Positions 1-7,970 are shown, counted from the stretch's first letter. The stretch is 22,690 nt of DNA from Candidatus Mediterraneibacter colneyensis (GCA_019114745.1 DXEY01000030.1:1-22690); one strand, 5' to 3'. Numbers and translations: made by a program. The notes: generated by a model not told the origin, from the letters alone.

Positions 1-970
1 CGGTGATCGACTTCCCGTATACCCGGTTCTCATCGATCTTCTGGCATCCTTCTTCCAGATAACTCTCGATCATGACGCCTTTGACCAGTTTTTTCAAACC
101 TGGGTGATAATTCCTGCTGTGCAGTACTTCGCTTACGATCCTTACCTGTTCCATGTATTGTTTGTCAGAATTTGAATGGTTCGCATCTATGATCGCAGCC
201 GGATTTTTCAGGTCTCTTTCCCCATACGCGTCAAGAAGCCTGACCAGGTCTTCATAGTGGTAGTTCGGGATACACGTCCCGTATTTATCCACACCGCCCC
301 TCAGGATCACATGTGCCAGCGGATTTCCGTCTGTCGTCACATCCATCCCCCGGTAGATAAAGGTATGGGAGCTCTGGGCAGCCACGACCGAGTTCAGCAT
401 CACGGAAAAGTCGCCGCTGGTAGGATTTTTCATTCCCACAGGGATATCCATGCCGCTGGCTGTCAGGCGGTGCTGCTGGTTTTCTACCGAGCGTGCGCCG
501 ATGGCTTCATAGGAGAGGATATCGTCCAGATAACTCCTGTTTTCGGGGTAGAGCATCTCATCTGCCGCGGTAAGCCCGCTCTCCCGGATTGCCCGGATAT
601 GCATCTTCCGGATAGCGATGATGCCTGCCAGAAGATCCGGCGCCTGATCCGGTTCCGGCTGATGGAGCATCCCTTTGTAGCCCTCTCCTGTCGTGCGGGG
701 TTTGTTTGTATAGATCCTCGGTATGATCATCAGCCTGTCTGAAACCTTCTCGTTTACTTTTGCGAGCCGGTCGACATATTCGCACACCGAATCTTCGTTA
801 TCAGCGGAGCAGGGACCCACGATCACCACGAATTTGTCTGACTTTCCGGTAAAGATCCCCCGGATCTCCCTGTCCCTTTCTTCCTTGACTTTCACGATTT
901 CCGACGGCAGCGGGTATTCAGCCTTCAGATCTGCCGGCAGCGGAAGCTGCGCGTTTATTTTCATTCCCAT
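1..970 (-). CDS. aroF: 3-deoxy-7-phosphoheptulonate synthase (DAHP synthase, class I), C-terminus cut by window edge
   Basis: Condenses phosphoenolpyruvate with erythrose 4-phosphate, the first step of the shikimate (aromatic amino acid) pathway, in the cytosol. The minus-strand frame is open from 970 to the left edge, giving 323 residues of a protein that is normally about 340-350. Visible class I signatures are GPCSADNED (about residues 52-60), KPRTTGEGYKG (90-100), GARSVENQQHR (158-168), DANHSNSDK and, near the edge, MIESYLEEG. The start at 970 is chosen over the in-frame ATG at 964 because a GGAG lies 9 bases before it. The gene begins about 30 bases after the 3' end of rnpB with no convincing promoter between, so it may depend on read-through or on a weak site I could not define. 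The symbol is generic: the sequence alone does not tell which end product inhibits this isoenzyme. Confidence 0.93.
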   Translation of the reverse strand, partial: MGMKINAQLPLPADLKAEYPLPSEIVKVKEERDREIRGIFTGKSDKFVVIVGPCSADNEDSVCEYVDRLAKVNEKVSDRLMIIPRIYTNKPRTTGEGYKGMLHQPEPDQAPDLLAGIIAIRKMHIRAIRESGLTAADEMLYPENRSYLDDILSYEAIGARSVENQQHRLTASGMDIPVGMKNPTSGDFSVMLNSVVAAQSSHTFIYRGMDVTTDGNPLAHVILRGGVDKYGTCIPNYHYEDLVRLLDAYGERDLKNPAAIIDANHSNSDKQYMEQVRIVSEVLHSRNYHPGLKKLVKGVMIESYLEEGCQKIDENRVYGKSIT

Positions 971-996
971 AGTGTATGTCTCCTGTCAATATAAAC

Positions 997-1016
997 AAAA
1001 AAGATGCCAAGCAGGA
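997..1016 (-). terminator. U-run after rnpB helix P1, possible weak terminator
   Basis: The 3' strand of rnpB P1 (TCCTGCTT) is followed within a few bases by six U residues (997-1002 on the minus strand). P1 plus the U run could end transcription or mark a processing point. Because aroF starts only about 30 bases later without an obvious promoter, termination is probably incomplete. Confidence 0.35.
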
Positions 1017-1357
1017 CGATAAGCCGGGTTATGTCGTGGACAATCATCTGTCTAGGCCTGGCGTCGCCGCCAGGCTCAAGCGACCTACCTGAAACGTGAC
1101 GGGCAGCCACATTGTTTCGATCCGGTCTTGCTTCGGATGGGGTTTACATGTGCCCCTGCTGTTACCAGCAGGGCGGTAGTCTCTTACACTGCCTTTCCAC
1201 CCTTACCGGGATCTCTCCCGGCGGTTTATTTCTGTTGCACTGGCCTTGGAGTCGCCTCCACCGGACGTTATCCGGCATCCTGCCCTGTGAAGCCCGGACT
1301 TTCCTCGTCTGCCGCCTTTCGGCGTCTGCAGCCGCGATTGCCTGTCCTACTTGACAC
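1003..1357 (-). ncRNA. rnpB: RNase P RNA, bacterial class A
   Basis: Catalytic RNA of ribonuclease P, which matures the 5' ends of tRNAs together with the RnpA protein. On the minus strand the universally conserved blocks are all present and in order: GAGGAAAGTCCGGGCT (P4 5' strand, 1291-1306), ACAGAAATAAACCGCC (about 1220-1235), GGTAAGGGTGGAAAGG (about 1192-1207), AGACAGATGATTG (1041-1053) and ACATAACCCGGCTTAT (1019-1034). The 5' AAGTAGGA (near 1352) pairs with TCCTGCTT (1009-1016) to make helix P1, which fixes both ends to within a few bases. Length of about 350 nt fits class A. A U6 run follows P1. The 5' end is set from the promoter and from P1 and could lie anywhere between about 1352 and 1358. 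Confidence 0.97.
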
Positions 1358-1365
1358 ATTTTCTG

Positions 1366-1394
1366 ATTATACTATGTTTAGACGCCTTCGTCAA
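1366..1394 (-). promoter_or_regulatory. Sigma-A promoter of rnpB
   Basis: Minus strand TTGACG (1389-1394), 17-base spacer, TATAAT (1366-1371). The predicted transcription start, about 1357-1359, agrees with the 5' end of the RNase P RNA found independently from its P1 helix. The -35 box lies inside the last codons of rnhA, whose stop is at 1378-1380. Confidence 0.88.
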
Positions 1395-1851
1395 CGACCA
1401 GCTCACCGCTGTCCGCCGCTGTCGTCGCAAGGGTGTCGCATCTTTCGTTCTGCGGATGGCCGTCATGGCCTTTGACCCAGTAAAATGTCACCTGGTGATG
1501 TTCCTTTGCCCGGAGCAGCCGCTCCCAGAGATCTACATTCTTCACAGGTTCATTTTTCCCGCGTTTCCAGCCTTTTTTGATCCAGCCGTCGATCCACTTC
1601 TGGTTGAAGGCATTTACGACATACTGTGAGTCCGAATAGACTTCCACGCTGCAGGGGCGGTTCAGCGCCTCCAGACCTGCGATGACCGCCATAAGTTCCA
1701 TTCGGTTGTTTGTCGTGCGCACATATCCCTGGGACAGTTCCTTCACATGGAGCTCTCCCTTTGGATCTGTGTATTCAAGTACTGTCCCGTATCCGCCCGG
1801 ACCGTCGGGATTTCCCCTGGCGGCGCCGTCTGTATATATTTTCACCAGCAT
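1378..1851 (-). CDS. rnhA: Ribonuclease HI
   Basis: Cleaves the RNA strand of RNA-DNA hybrids (R-loops, primer remnants). The 157-residue protein is standard length and has the full catalytic set: D8 in YTDGAARGN, E52 in NRMELMA, D74 in VYSDSQYV and D139 in NERCDTLA, plus H129 in KGHDGHPQN. A basic handle-like segment (GWIKKGWKRGKNEPVKN, about 89-105) is present, as in the E. coli type enzyme. An AGGA 8 bases before the ATG supports this start. It begins 10 bases after the hydrolase gene upstream, so it is probably the last gene of the operon that starts at the purine nucleoside phosphorylase. The rnpB promoter is embedded in its 3' end. Confidence 0.97.
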   Translation of the reverse strand: MLVKIYTDGAARGNPDGPGGYGTVLEYTDPKGELHVKELSQGYVRTTNNRMELMAVIAGLEALNRPCSVEVYSDSQYVVNAFNQKWIDGWIKKGWKRGKNEPVKNVDLWERLLRAKEHHQVTFYWVKGHDGHPQNERCDTLATTAADSGELVVDEGV

Positions 1852-1861
1852 CTGTCTTTCC

Positions 1862-2560
1862 TCAGCTTTCTAACAGAAAGGTCTGCCCTTCCCGTTCAAT
1901 CTTCATGATCCTGTCCCTGTATTCATCCGTGCACGACTCGAGCATAAGCCTCTCGAAAATCTCATAATTCTCCCAGAAATGCATGGGGAACACAGCTTTC
2001 GTATCCGTCCGCCTCATAAAACAGTCCAGCCCCAGGCAGTACTGCTCTCCCAGCCTGGGATCGACAGGCACGAACGCAGCGTCGATCTTTTCCTCTCTGA
2101 GTTTATTGATCTCGGACTGATAGGAACGGCGCATCAGCTTATTGAAGCGTTCCGGTTCTCCCTCCCAGTGCCACCAGTTGAGGTCGCCTGCATGATAGAT
2201 CGTTTTGCCTCTGTAATGCACGAGGTATGCCACGCCCTCGTCGTTGGAACGCAGTGTCCTCACAGAGACGCCCGATACATCGAGCGTCTGCCCGGGAGCT
2301 GCGGAACAGATCCTGTTGTACTTACGGTATGCGTCCGCATCAATATCCGAGGATAAGATAAAGTGGATCTCCTCAAATACATCCGCAAGCCCGAAGATTT
2401 CTTTACCAAAATGGTCGTAATGGGCATGGCTCACAAATACGAACATTTTTTTCTGCCTGTCCCACTGGGGGAAATCCCCCTTATAGTAGTCAAACAGGAA
2501 ATAGGCATCTTCCATTTCTACGAGAAAACCACTGTGGTTTATATACGTTACTTTTATCAT
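1862..2560 (-). CDS. Metallo-beta-lactamase-fold hydrolase (UlaG-like), substrate unknown
   Basis: Probable cytosolic metal-dependent hydrolase. The 232-residue protein shows the metal-binding motif HAHYDH at 45-50, HAGD at 123-126 (third metal-binding region) and a late histidine in FPMHFW (H194), which together describe a complete active site of the metallo-beta-lactamase superfamily. There is no signal peptide. The short form without extra domains is most like the UlaG/YycJ-type branches, but the sequence does not identify the substrate; a phosphodiester or lactone are family possibilities only. Its ATG overlaps the stop of the MogA-like gene by 4 bases (ATGA), a sign of translational coupling, so the two products may act together. 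Confidence 0.85.
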   Translation of the reverse strand: MIKVTYINHSGFLVEMEDAYFLFDYYKGDFPQWDRQKKMFVFVSHAHYDHFGKEIFGLADVFEEIHFILSSDIDADAYRKYNRICSAAPGQTLDVSGVSVRTLRSNDEGVAYLVHYRGKTIYHAGDLNWWHWEGEPERFNKLMRRSYQSEINKLREEKIDAAFVPVDPRLGEQYCLGLDCFMRRTDTKAVFPMHFWENYEIFERLMLESCTDEYRDRIMKIEREGQTFLLES

Positions 2561-3024
2561 ATGCTGATATTCTCCACTACCTGTACGATCTCCGGCAGGA
2601 TATACTCCATATCTTCCTTTGCAGTCTTGGCGCTCTCCGGCAGGTTCAAAAGGAGGGTCTTGTTCCGGATCCCCGCCGCAAGCGACTCCAGCATCGACTT
2701 TTTGGAATACCTCAGGTTATATGCCCTCAGCGCCTCCGGGATTCCGGGCAGAAGTCGGTCGGAAATCTCTTTTACCGCATCCGGCGCACAGTCTTCCTCA
2801 AGATAACCCGCTGCGCCCGTTGTCAGGATCAGCTCCACAGAAGCGGAATCTGACAACTGCTTCATTACCGTGGCGAGAAGCTCTTTATCCTGCGGCAGCG
2901 CCCCGGCAGCTTTCACCTCAAATCCGGTCTGCTCCAGCAGGCGTTTCAGTGCCGCGGCAGCCGCACTCTCTTCTTTTGCCCTGTACAATCCTGTGTCTAT
3001 TGTAAAAATTGCCGCTCTCATCAT
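2557..3024 (-). CDS. MogA/MoaB-fold protein, divergent molybdopterin-binding domain
   Basis: The 155-residue protein aligns along its whole length with the MogA/MoaB molybdopterin-binding fold, whose classical members adenylate molybdopterin. The family's TTGGTG...RD.TPEA loop appears here as TTGAAGYLEEDCAPDA (68-83), keeping the late Asp but with the Gly-Thr and Arg positions changed. The second block, normally AGIRG.TLI.NLPGSP, appears as AAGIRNKTLLLNLPES (116-131). The fold is therefore recognisable but the pterin and nucleotide loops are altered, so catalytic activity is uncertain. AAAGGGG lies 7 bases before the first of two adjacent ATGs. It follows the amidohydrolase by 38 bases and is coupled to the hydrolase gene below. 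No other molybdenum cofactor gene is in the window. Confidence 0.75.
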   Translation of the reverse strand: MMRAAIFTIDTGLYRAKEESAAAAALKRLLEQTGFEVKAAGALPQDKELLATVMKQLSDSASVELILTTGAAGYLEEDCAPDAVKEISDRLLPGIPEALRAYNLRYSKKSMLESLAAGIRNKTLLLNLPESAKTAKEDMEYILPEIVQVVENISI

Positions 3025-3062
3025 ATGTATACCCCTTTCTTCTGTATCTCCCCGTTTCTCTG

Positions 3063-4349
3063 TTACACGCCAAGGATACGCTCCGATATCCGGTTGGCAT
3101 TTTCATAGATTTTTTCTGCCGTCTCCCCGATATAAAACCTTCCGTCCCGGTACAGCACTTTCCCGTCGATCATCGTCATCTTAACATTCTGCTTGCTGCC
3201 GCTGTATACAATATTTTTCTCAATATTGTGGATCGGCTGCATATTCGGCTGCATCAGGTCGATCATGATCAGATCCGCCCGTTTGCCCGGAGCGATCCTG
3301 TCACAGTCATGCAGTCCCATGGCGTGGGCTCCGTTTACCACAGCCATGTTCAGCACATCCATGGCAGGCACTGCTTCCGGGTCGTCGCAGAGCACTTTCT
3401 GGAGCCCTGTGGCAAGGAACATCTCCCGGAACATATCAAGGCAGTTGTTGCTCGCGGGCCCGTCTGTTCCGATCGCTACCGGGATCCCCATATCCAAGTA
3501 GCGTTTAACCGGAGCGATCCCGCTGGCAAGCTTCAGGTTGGAAGCCGGATTCGTGACCACATAGATTCCCCGCGCTTTTATGATATCAAAATCCGAATCA
3601 TCCATGTGGACTCCGTGGAACAGGCCGCCTCCGTGGCAGAATAATCCTAAGAAATCCATATACGCCACCGGGGACATCCCGGAGCGCTCCCGGCACTCTT
3701 CCACTTCTCTTTTCGTCTCGGAACAGTGGACATACACCGGCGCTTTATACTTGTCAGCAAGGGCTGCCAGGCCCTCCATCAGCTCCCGGCTTGTCGTGTA
3801 TTCCGCATGGAAACCGATCTGATAAGAAAGAAGGCTGTCCTTTTTCTTATTATATTTCAGGTAATCGTTCTCCACATCCTCCACTGTGCCGCCGAAATCA
3901 TTGATATCCCCGCAGAATACCATGCGGAACCCCGTCTCTTCTGCGGCGCGGGCGCTCTCATGTTTGAGCTTGTACATATCAAACGCGGAGGTGATCCCGC
4001 TGGTAAGGTATTCCATAACCGCCAGCTTTGTCAGCCAGTAGATATCGTCTTCTGTCAGTTCTGCCTCCGCAGGAAAAACTTTTTCATACAGCCATTCCTG
4101 CAGTTTCATGTCGTCCGCATAAGAGCGCAGGAACGTCATGGGAGAATGGGTGTGTGCATTTTTGAATCCCGGCATGACCAGATTTCCCTCTGCGTTGATC
4201 TGGGTATCCCATGTTTTCCCGGACTCTGCCTCACCTGTGCCGCAAACGACATCTGTAATGCGCCCGTTCTCGATATGGATCTCGCCGTCAAAGATCTGCT
4301 GTCCTTCCTCCATTGTCAGTATTTTTGCGTTATATATCCTTGTCCTCAT
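3063..4349 (-). CDS. mtaD: Amidohydrolase, 5-methylthioadenosine/S-adenosylhomocysteine deaminase-like
   Basis: Predicted metal-dependent adenosine-type deaminase that turns methylthioadenosine or S-adenosylhomocysteine (or adenosine) into the inosine form. The 428-residue protein has the amidohydrolase metal site: H66 and H68 in KNAHTHSPMTFLR, H208 and E211 in VHCSETK, H245/H248 in FHGVHMD, and D296 in IGTDGPASNN. The block NPASNLKLASGIAPV (267-281) and the AxGLxxxDRIxPGKRADLI-like ending are typical of this clade and of the related TrzN/AtzB chlorohydrolases. AGGAG 6 bases before the ATG supports the start. It lies 18 bases after purine nucleoside phosphorylase, and a deaminase beside a 6-oxopurine phosphorylase is a natural pair. 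The exact substrate is inferred. Confidence 0.82.
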   Translation of the reverse strand: MRTRIYNAKILTMEEGQQIFDGEIHIENGRITDVVCGTGEAESGKTWDTQINAEGNLVMPGFKNAHTHSPMTFLRSYADDMKLQEWLYEKVFPAEAELTEDDIYWLTKLAVMEYLTSGITSAFDMYKLKHESARAAEETGFRMVFCGDINDFGGTVEDVENDYLKYNKKKDSLLSYQIGFHAEYTTSRELMEGLAALADKYKAPVYVHCSETKREVEECRERSGMSPVAYMDFLGLFCHGGGLFHGVHMDDSDFDIIKARGIYVVTNPASNLKLASGIAPVKRYLDMGIPVAIGTDGPASNNCLDMFREMFLATGLQKVLCDDPEAVPAMDVLNMAVVNGAHAMGLHDCDRIAPGKRADLIMIDLMQPNMQPIHNIEKNIVYSGSKQNVKMTMIDGKVLYRDGRFYIGETAEKIYENANRISERILGV

Positions 4350-4367
4350 CGAATTCTCCTCTTCTGT

Positions 4368-5189
4368 TTACATTTTCCCGATACATTTCGTGACCAGGCG
4401 CTCAAACTCTTCCGCCCTCTTGTCCGCAGCCTTCTGCACGTCAAGATGGCTCAGCTCCTCGTCGGAGAGCCCGCTGGCCATATTGGAGATACAGGAAATT
4501 CCGCAGACACGGACTCCCGCATGCCGTGCTGCTATCGCCTCGCACGCAGTGCTCATCCCCACCGCGTCGGCGCCGAGCATCCCGTACATGCGGATCTCAG
4601 CCGGGCTCTCAAAATTCGGGCCTGTCGTCTGCAGATAGACGCCTTCCTGAAGGGCGATCTGTTCTTCCTCAGCAGTCTCGCGGATCAGCGTCTGGAGCTC
4701 TGGATCATAGATATGTGTCATGTCCGGGAACCGGTCTCCCAGCTCAGACACATTTTCCCCGATCAGAGGGGAGGGGGCAAAGCTCGAGATCTGGTCTGTG
4801 ATCATCATAAAGTCACCCACATGGAAATCCGGGTTGATCCCTCCGGCGGCATTGGTCAGGAACAGGATCCCGATCCCCATGCATTTCATCAGCCTTGTAG
4901 GAAGGACAACGTCTTCCATGGGATATCCTTCATAATAATGTACCCTGCCCTTCATGGCAACAGCCGGTACGTCTCCAATATATCCCAGAAGGAATTTCCC
5001 GTCATGCCCCTGCACGGTAGATACCGGGAATCCAGGGATATCCCCGTATGCAATCTCCAGTTCCACTTTCATATTCTTCGCATAACCGCCGAGTCCGGAA
5101 CCGAGGATCAGCCCCACCCTGGGTGTAAAATCCGTCCGTGAACGGTAATATTCATAACATTTGTTCAGCTTTTCATACTGTCTGCTCAT
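4368..5189 (-). CDS. punA: Purine nucleoside phosphorylase (family I, trimeric type)
   Basis: Phosphorolysis of inosine and guanosine (and deoxy forms) to base plus ribose 1-phosphate in the cytosol. Motifs of the trimeric PNP family are clear: ILGSGLGGYA near the N-terminus, GRVHYYEGY (phosphate site region), FLTNAAGGINP, TGPNFESPAEIRM and GADAVGMSTACEA, then ISCISNMASG with the purine-binding Asn. I place the start at 5189 (MSRQYEK) and not at the in-frame ATG at 5195, because the Shine-Dalgarno AAGGAGG at 5196-5202 touches the first ATG but stands 6 bases from the second. It is the first gene after a good promoter and is followed by the deaminase-like amidohydrolase, which suggests nucleoside salvage. 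Confidence 0.95.
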   Translation of the reverse strand: MSRQYEKLNKCYEYYRSRTDFTPRVGLILGSGLGGYAKNMKVELEIAYGDIPGFPVSTVQGHDGKFLLGYIGDVPAVAMKGRVHYYEGYPMEDVVLPTRLMKCMGIGILFLTNAAGGINPDFHVGDFMMITDQISSFAPSPLIGENVSELGDRFPDMTHIYDPELQTLIRETAEEEQIALQEGVYLQTTGPNFESPAEIRMYGMLGADAVGMSTACEAIAARHAGVRVCGISCISNMASGLSDEELSHLDVQKAADKRAEEFERLVTKCIGKM

Positions 5190-5219
5190 CGTCATCCTCC
5201 TTCGTGTGCCATATCTGCT

Positions 5220-5248
5220 ATTATAATATCCGGAGCATCTTGATTCAA
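5220..5248 (-). promoter_or_regulatory. Sigma-A promoter of the punA operon, with a small palindrome on the -35
   Basis: Minus strand TTGAAT (5243-5248), 17-base spacer, TATAAT (5220-5225), about 30 bases before the punA start and just after the helicase stop. An 11-base palindrome CTTGAATCAAG (5239-5249) covers the -35 box and a further TTGAAT stands just upstream, so a repressor site is possible but unproven. Confidence 0.8.
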
Positions 5249-5255
5249 GCTCAAT

Positions 5256-7970
5256 CTATTCAAGCGCACCTCTCATTTTCTTTTTCCTGTTTATCTTTCT
5301 TTCATTTCTGCTGGCAAATGCTTTTGCCCTTGCATGGAGCAGGATTTTGCGCCCCTGTGGGTTTCGGGTATAGACCAGGCGGAATGTGCCGATATAAGGG
5401 CGGAGCGCTCTCTGGAACAGACCTGCTTTTTCCCTGGATGAGGCAAAGAAGGACGGAACACAGAAATACTCCCGCGCCTTTTCTTTTGTGACTCCATGAC
5501 AGAGCAGATATCTCTGGTTTTCTACCGGAGAAAGCATTTCTTCCAGCGAGTCCGCGTATATGGTTTTCTCTCTGTCCGTGCCTCCTTTCAGCCATGCGCT
5601 GAAGAAAAGCCCGTCTGCCTCTTCGGTCATCACTTTACATTCGGACGTGATCTGCCCTGCTTCCCGGAGCGCGACGAGCACGCCCCTGCTGAGCCCCTGG
5701 AACCGCCACATCGGCGTAAGATTTCTCAGTACTTTTCCTCCGAATATCATACTGAGAACGAGAAACAGAACTGTTCCGATGTAGAACATCACATAATCCG
5801 GATGGATCGCCCTGATATTCACATGATACAGGATATTGCACAGTTCGGCAATGACCAGCATGATCTGGACTCCCAGCGCGTGGACAAAGACCGCGCCCGG
5901 CTTAAGCTGCTTTCTGGCGACGGCACATTCGTCTGCCGCCTCCATTTTTTCATTGATGCAGACCGCGTGTTTCCACTGTTCTGCCACAACTTCCCGGTGC
6001 ATGCTCCGCTCTGCCATATCTGCATTGATCCTTGCGGAATTTTTCTTTGTCAGGGGCAGTTTGATCGAAGTCAGCCTCTGTATGCCGTTTTCGATCGCCG
6101 TCCCGTCGTAACGGAGCCCGAGGATCCCTTCCATCCGGCGCTCCAGCGTATCATAATCCTGCGTCAGCTCCGGATGGGGAATGCCCATTTTCCGGTTCTC
6201 CTTTTGTTCCTTTGTCGTTTCAAGACACACAAGATGCCAGATATTGCTCACTTTATCCGGATTCCACGGGCAGGTGCGCACCGCCCTCCCCCGCATCTGG
6301 TTTCCCAGCACATAGGAGCCTACAAAGCTTGCAAGGATCAGGGAATTGATCCCCGGGGAATCCCAGCCTTCGCCGAGAAGAGATTTTGTTCCGGTGAGGA
6401 TCTGGATATATCCGCGCTCAAACAGCTTTGTCACGATCTGGACATACAGGTTCAGCTTTCCGTTCACCGGCACTTCACTGTACCCCAGCGGTTCTCCGAA
6501 TGCTCCGTACAGCTCTTTGAATCCCGGTTTCCCGGCTGCGCCTGATAACTGCAGCTCTTCTGCAAAAGCTTCTGCCGCCGTGTCCGGGATTACGATCACA
6601 CTGCCGCAAAGTATTCCAAGCTTCCATTCAGAGCTTCTTCTCCTGAGCATCTCAAATATGGGGAGCACGCCCATCGTCTGTATCTCTTTCGTCATATCAC
6701 CCAGCGCATTTCTGTATTCACTGCGGATATAGTCTGTCAGGATCAGCATGCGCAGACTTCCGCCCAGGGCACAGTATTCGCAGTCTGCGATCTCCAGGAT
6801 ACTGTTGAGTTTTCCACGGCTGTTCACCAGGAGTTTCCCGATCTTGTCAGTGGTCAGGAAGCGGACTTTTCTCTGCTCGAGAAGCCCTCTTGCCCGCAGC
6901 TCTTTTGTCAGAGCTTCCCTGTATTCAGCAGGGCAGTCGTAACTGTCCCTGTCGTCATACAAGAATCCCTGGAGGAAGATCTCCATCCATTTTTCCGTCA
7001 TTTCCGGCATCCGCCGGACACCCAGCACTTCCAGCCAGTGCCATGAAAATGAAATGTCCCTCGCCTGGCAGTACGCCAGAAGCGCCGAGAGATAACCCGG
7101 ATCTTCGAGCATCCGGTCAAAATACCCGTCGTAATCGCTGAGAGCAGGGTGGGACGCCGCTGCATCCCTCAATGACATATCCGCCATCAGAATCTGAAAC
7201 ATTTCATCCGCATTTCCCCGAAACAGAAGGATCTGTTCTTCTTCCTCACGGGAAGGACAATTAAACCAGACGTAATCCTGGTGCGGGCAGAGACTGCCTT
7301 CTTTGACCAGCTCGGGTACTGTGATCTCCGCATCTACCGGACCGCACATCTTTGTATAACGTTCCCACTGAGCCGGAGAAGAGTCATACGGAGGCGTGGC
7401 GGTAAGAGAGATCACCGTCACATCCTCCATCTGGCTGATAAAATTCTCAAGAGCCTTCCACCACTCACTTTTCAGATGATGGCATTCATCGAGACAGATC
7501 GTTCCGATCTCAGCCTCTTTCACATTTTTGACAAAATCAAAGCCGGAAAAGTCGATTTCTTCCTTCTCCGTCCCCTCCAGAGCTTCCTCCACGTCTTTTT
7601 CCCCGGTCATTCCGCAGAAAAGCGTCTGATACGTGATGGAAGTAATCAGCCCCGGATGCCGGATATCATTTGAAAGGACAGGGCGTCCCCCTTCGGGATC
7701 CTGGATTTCCGCACTTTCTTTCAGCAGAAAGGACTCCCTTACCCTCGAAATCCACTGCTGCCGGATCACGAGCCGGGGCGAAAGGATCAGACAGGGCCTG
7801 CCTGTCCTTCGGATCAGCTCGATGCCAAGCGTCGTCTTTCCGGCGCCGGGAGCTGCGACGATATGGATCTTTCCGTCATCCAGATATCTTCCTGACTCGT
7901 CTAACACGCGGGATTGATAATTTCTCCACTTCCCCTGGAAAGCAAGGATCCCGTCATAAATATTCTTCAT
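5256..7970 (-). CDS. SF2 (DEAD/DEAH-like) helicase with central insertion and C-terminal hydrophobic pair
   Basis: A 904-residue ATP-dependent nucleic acid translocase or helicase of unknown role. Motif I is AAPGAGKTT (39-47), motif Ia SPRLVIRQQW (64-73), motif II DECH (161-164), motif III TAT (190-192). RecA domain 2 carries LTGTKSLLGEGWDSP (525-539) and motif VI QMRGRAVR (558-565), matching the XPB/type III restriction-like branch of SF2. About 200 residues (roughly 230-440) without recognisable motif separate the two halves. Residues 693-713 and 726-745 are hydrophobic enough to form a membrane hairpin, unusual for a helicase; the tail is strongly basic (NRKKKMR). It has its own promoter and stands alone between spoIVA and punA. 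DNA repair, RNA metabolism or phage defence are all possible; none is shown by the sequence. Confidence 0.85.
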   Translation of the reverse strand: MKNIYDGILAFQGKWRNYQSRVLDESGRYLDDGKIHIVAAPGAGKTTLGIELIRRTGRPCLILSPRLVIRQQWISRVRESFLLKESAEIQDPEGGRPVLSNDIRHPGLITSITYQTLFCGMTGEKDVEEALEGTEKEEIDFSGFDFVKNVKEAEIGTICLDECHHLKSEWWKALENFISQMEDVTVISLTATPPYDSSPAQWERYTKMCGPVDAEITVPELVKEGSLCPHQDYVWFNCPSREEEEQILLFRGNADEMFQILMADMSLRDAAASHPALSDYDGYFDRMLEDPGYLSALLAYCQARDISFSWHWLEVLGVRRMPEMTEKWMEIFLQGFLYDDRDSYDCPAEYREALTKELRARGLLEQRKVRFLTTDKIGKLLVNSRGKLNSILEIADCEYCALGGSLRMLILTDYIRSEYRNALGDMTKEIQTMGVLPIFEMLRRRSSEWKLGILCGSVIVIPDTAAEAFAEELQLSGAAGKPGFKELYGAFGEPLGYSEVPVNGKLNLYVQIVTKLFERGYIQILTGTKSLLGEGWDSPGINSLILASFVGSYVLGNQMRGRAVRTCPWNPDKVSNIWHLVCLETTKEQKENRKMGIPHPELTQDYDTLERRMEGILGLRYDGTAIENGIQRLTSIKLPLTKKNSARINADMAERSMHREVVAEQWKHAVCINEKMEAADECAVARKQLKPGAVFVHALGVQIMLVIAELCNILYHVNIRAIHPDYVMFYIGTVLFLVLSMIFGGKVLRNLTPMWRFQGLSRGVLVALREAGQITSECKVMTEEADGLFFSAWLKGGTDREKTIYADSLEEMLSPVENQRYLLCHGVTKEKAREYFCVPSFFASSREKAGLFQRALRPYIGTFRLVYTRNPQGRKILLHARAKAFASRNERKINRKKKMRGALE

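Noticed and set aside
984..989. TTGACA before aroF as a -35 box.
   Set aside because: It overlaps the Shine-Dalgarno, and any -10 would fall inside the aroF coding region.
1112..1475. Short open frames on both strands at the RNase P RNA locus.
   Set aside because: They overlap conserved rnpB sequence blocks and the end of rnhA; they are not protein genes.
3726..5141. A 471-codon open frame on the plus strand.
   Set aside because: It lies antisense to the amidohydrolase and punA genes, its translation is rich in His, Cys and Arg with no domain, and it has no ribosome binding site; it mirrors codon bias of the real genes.
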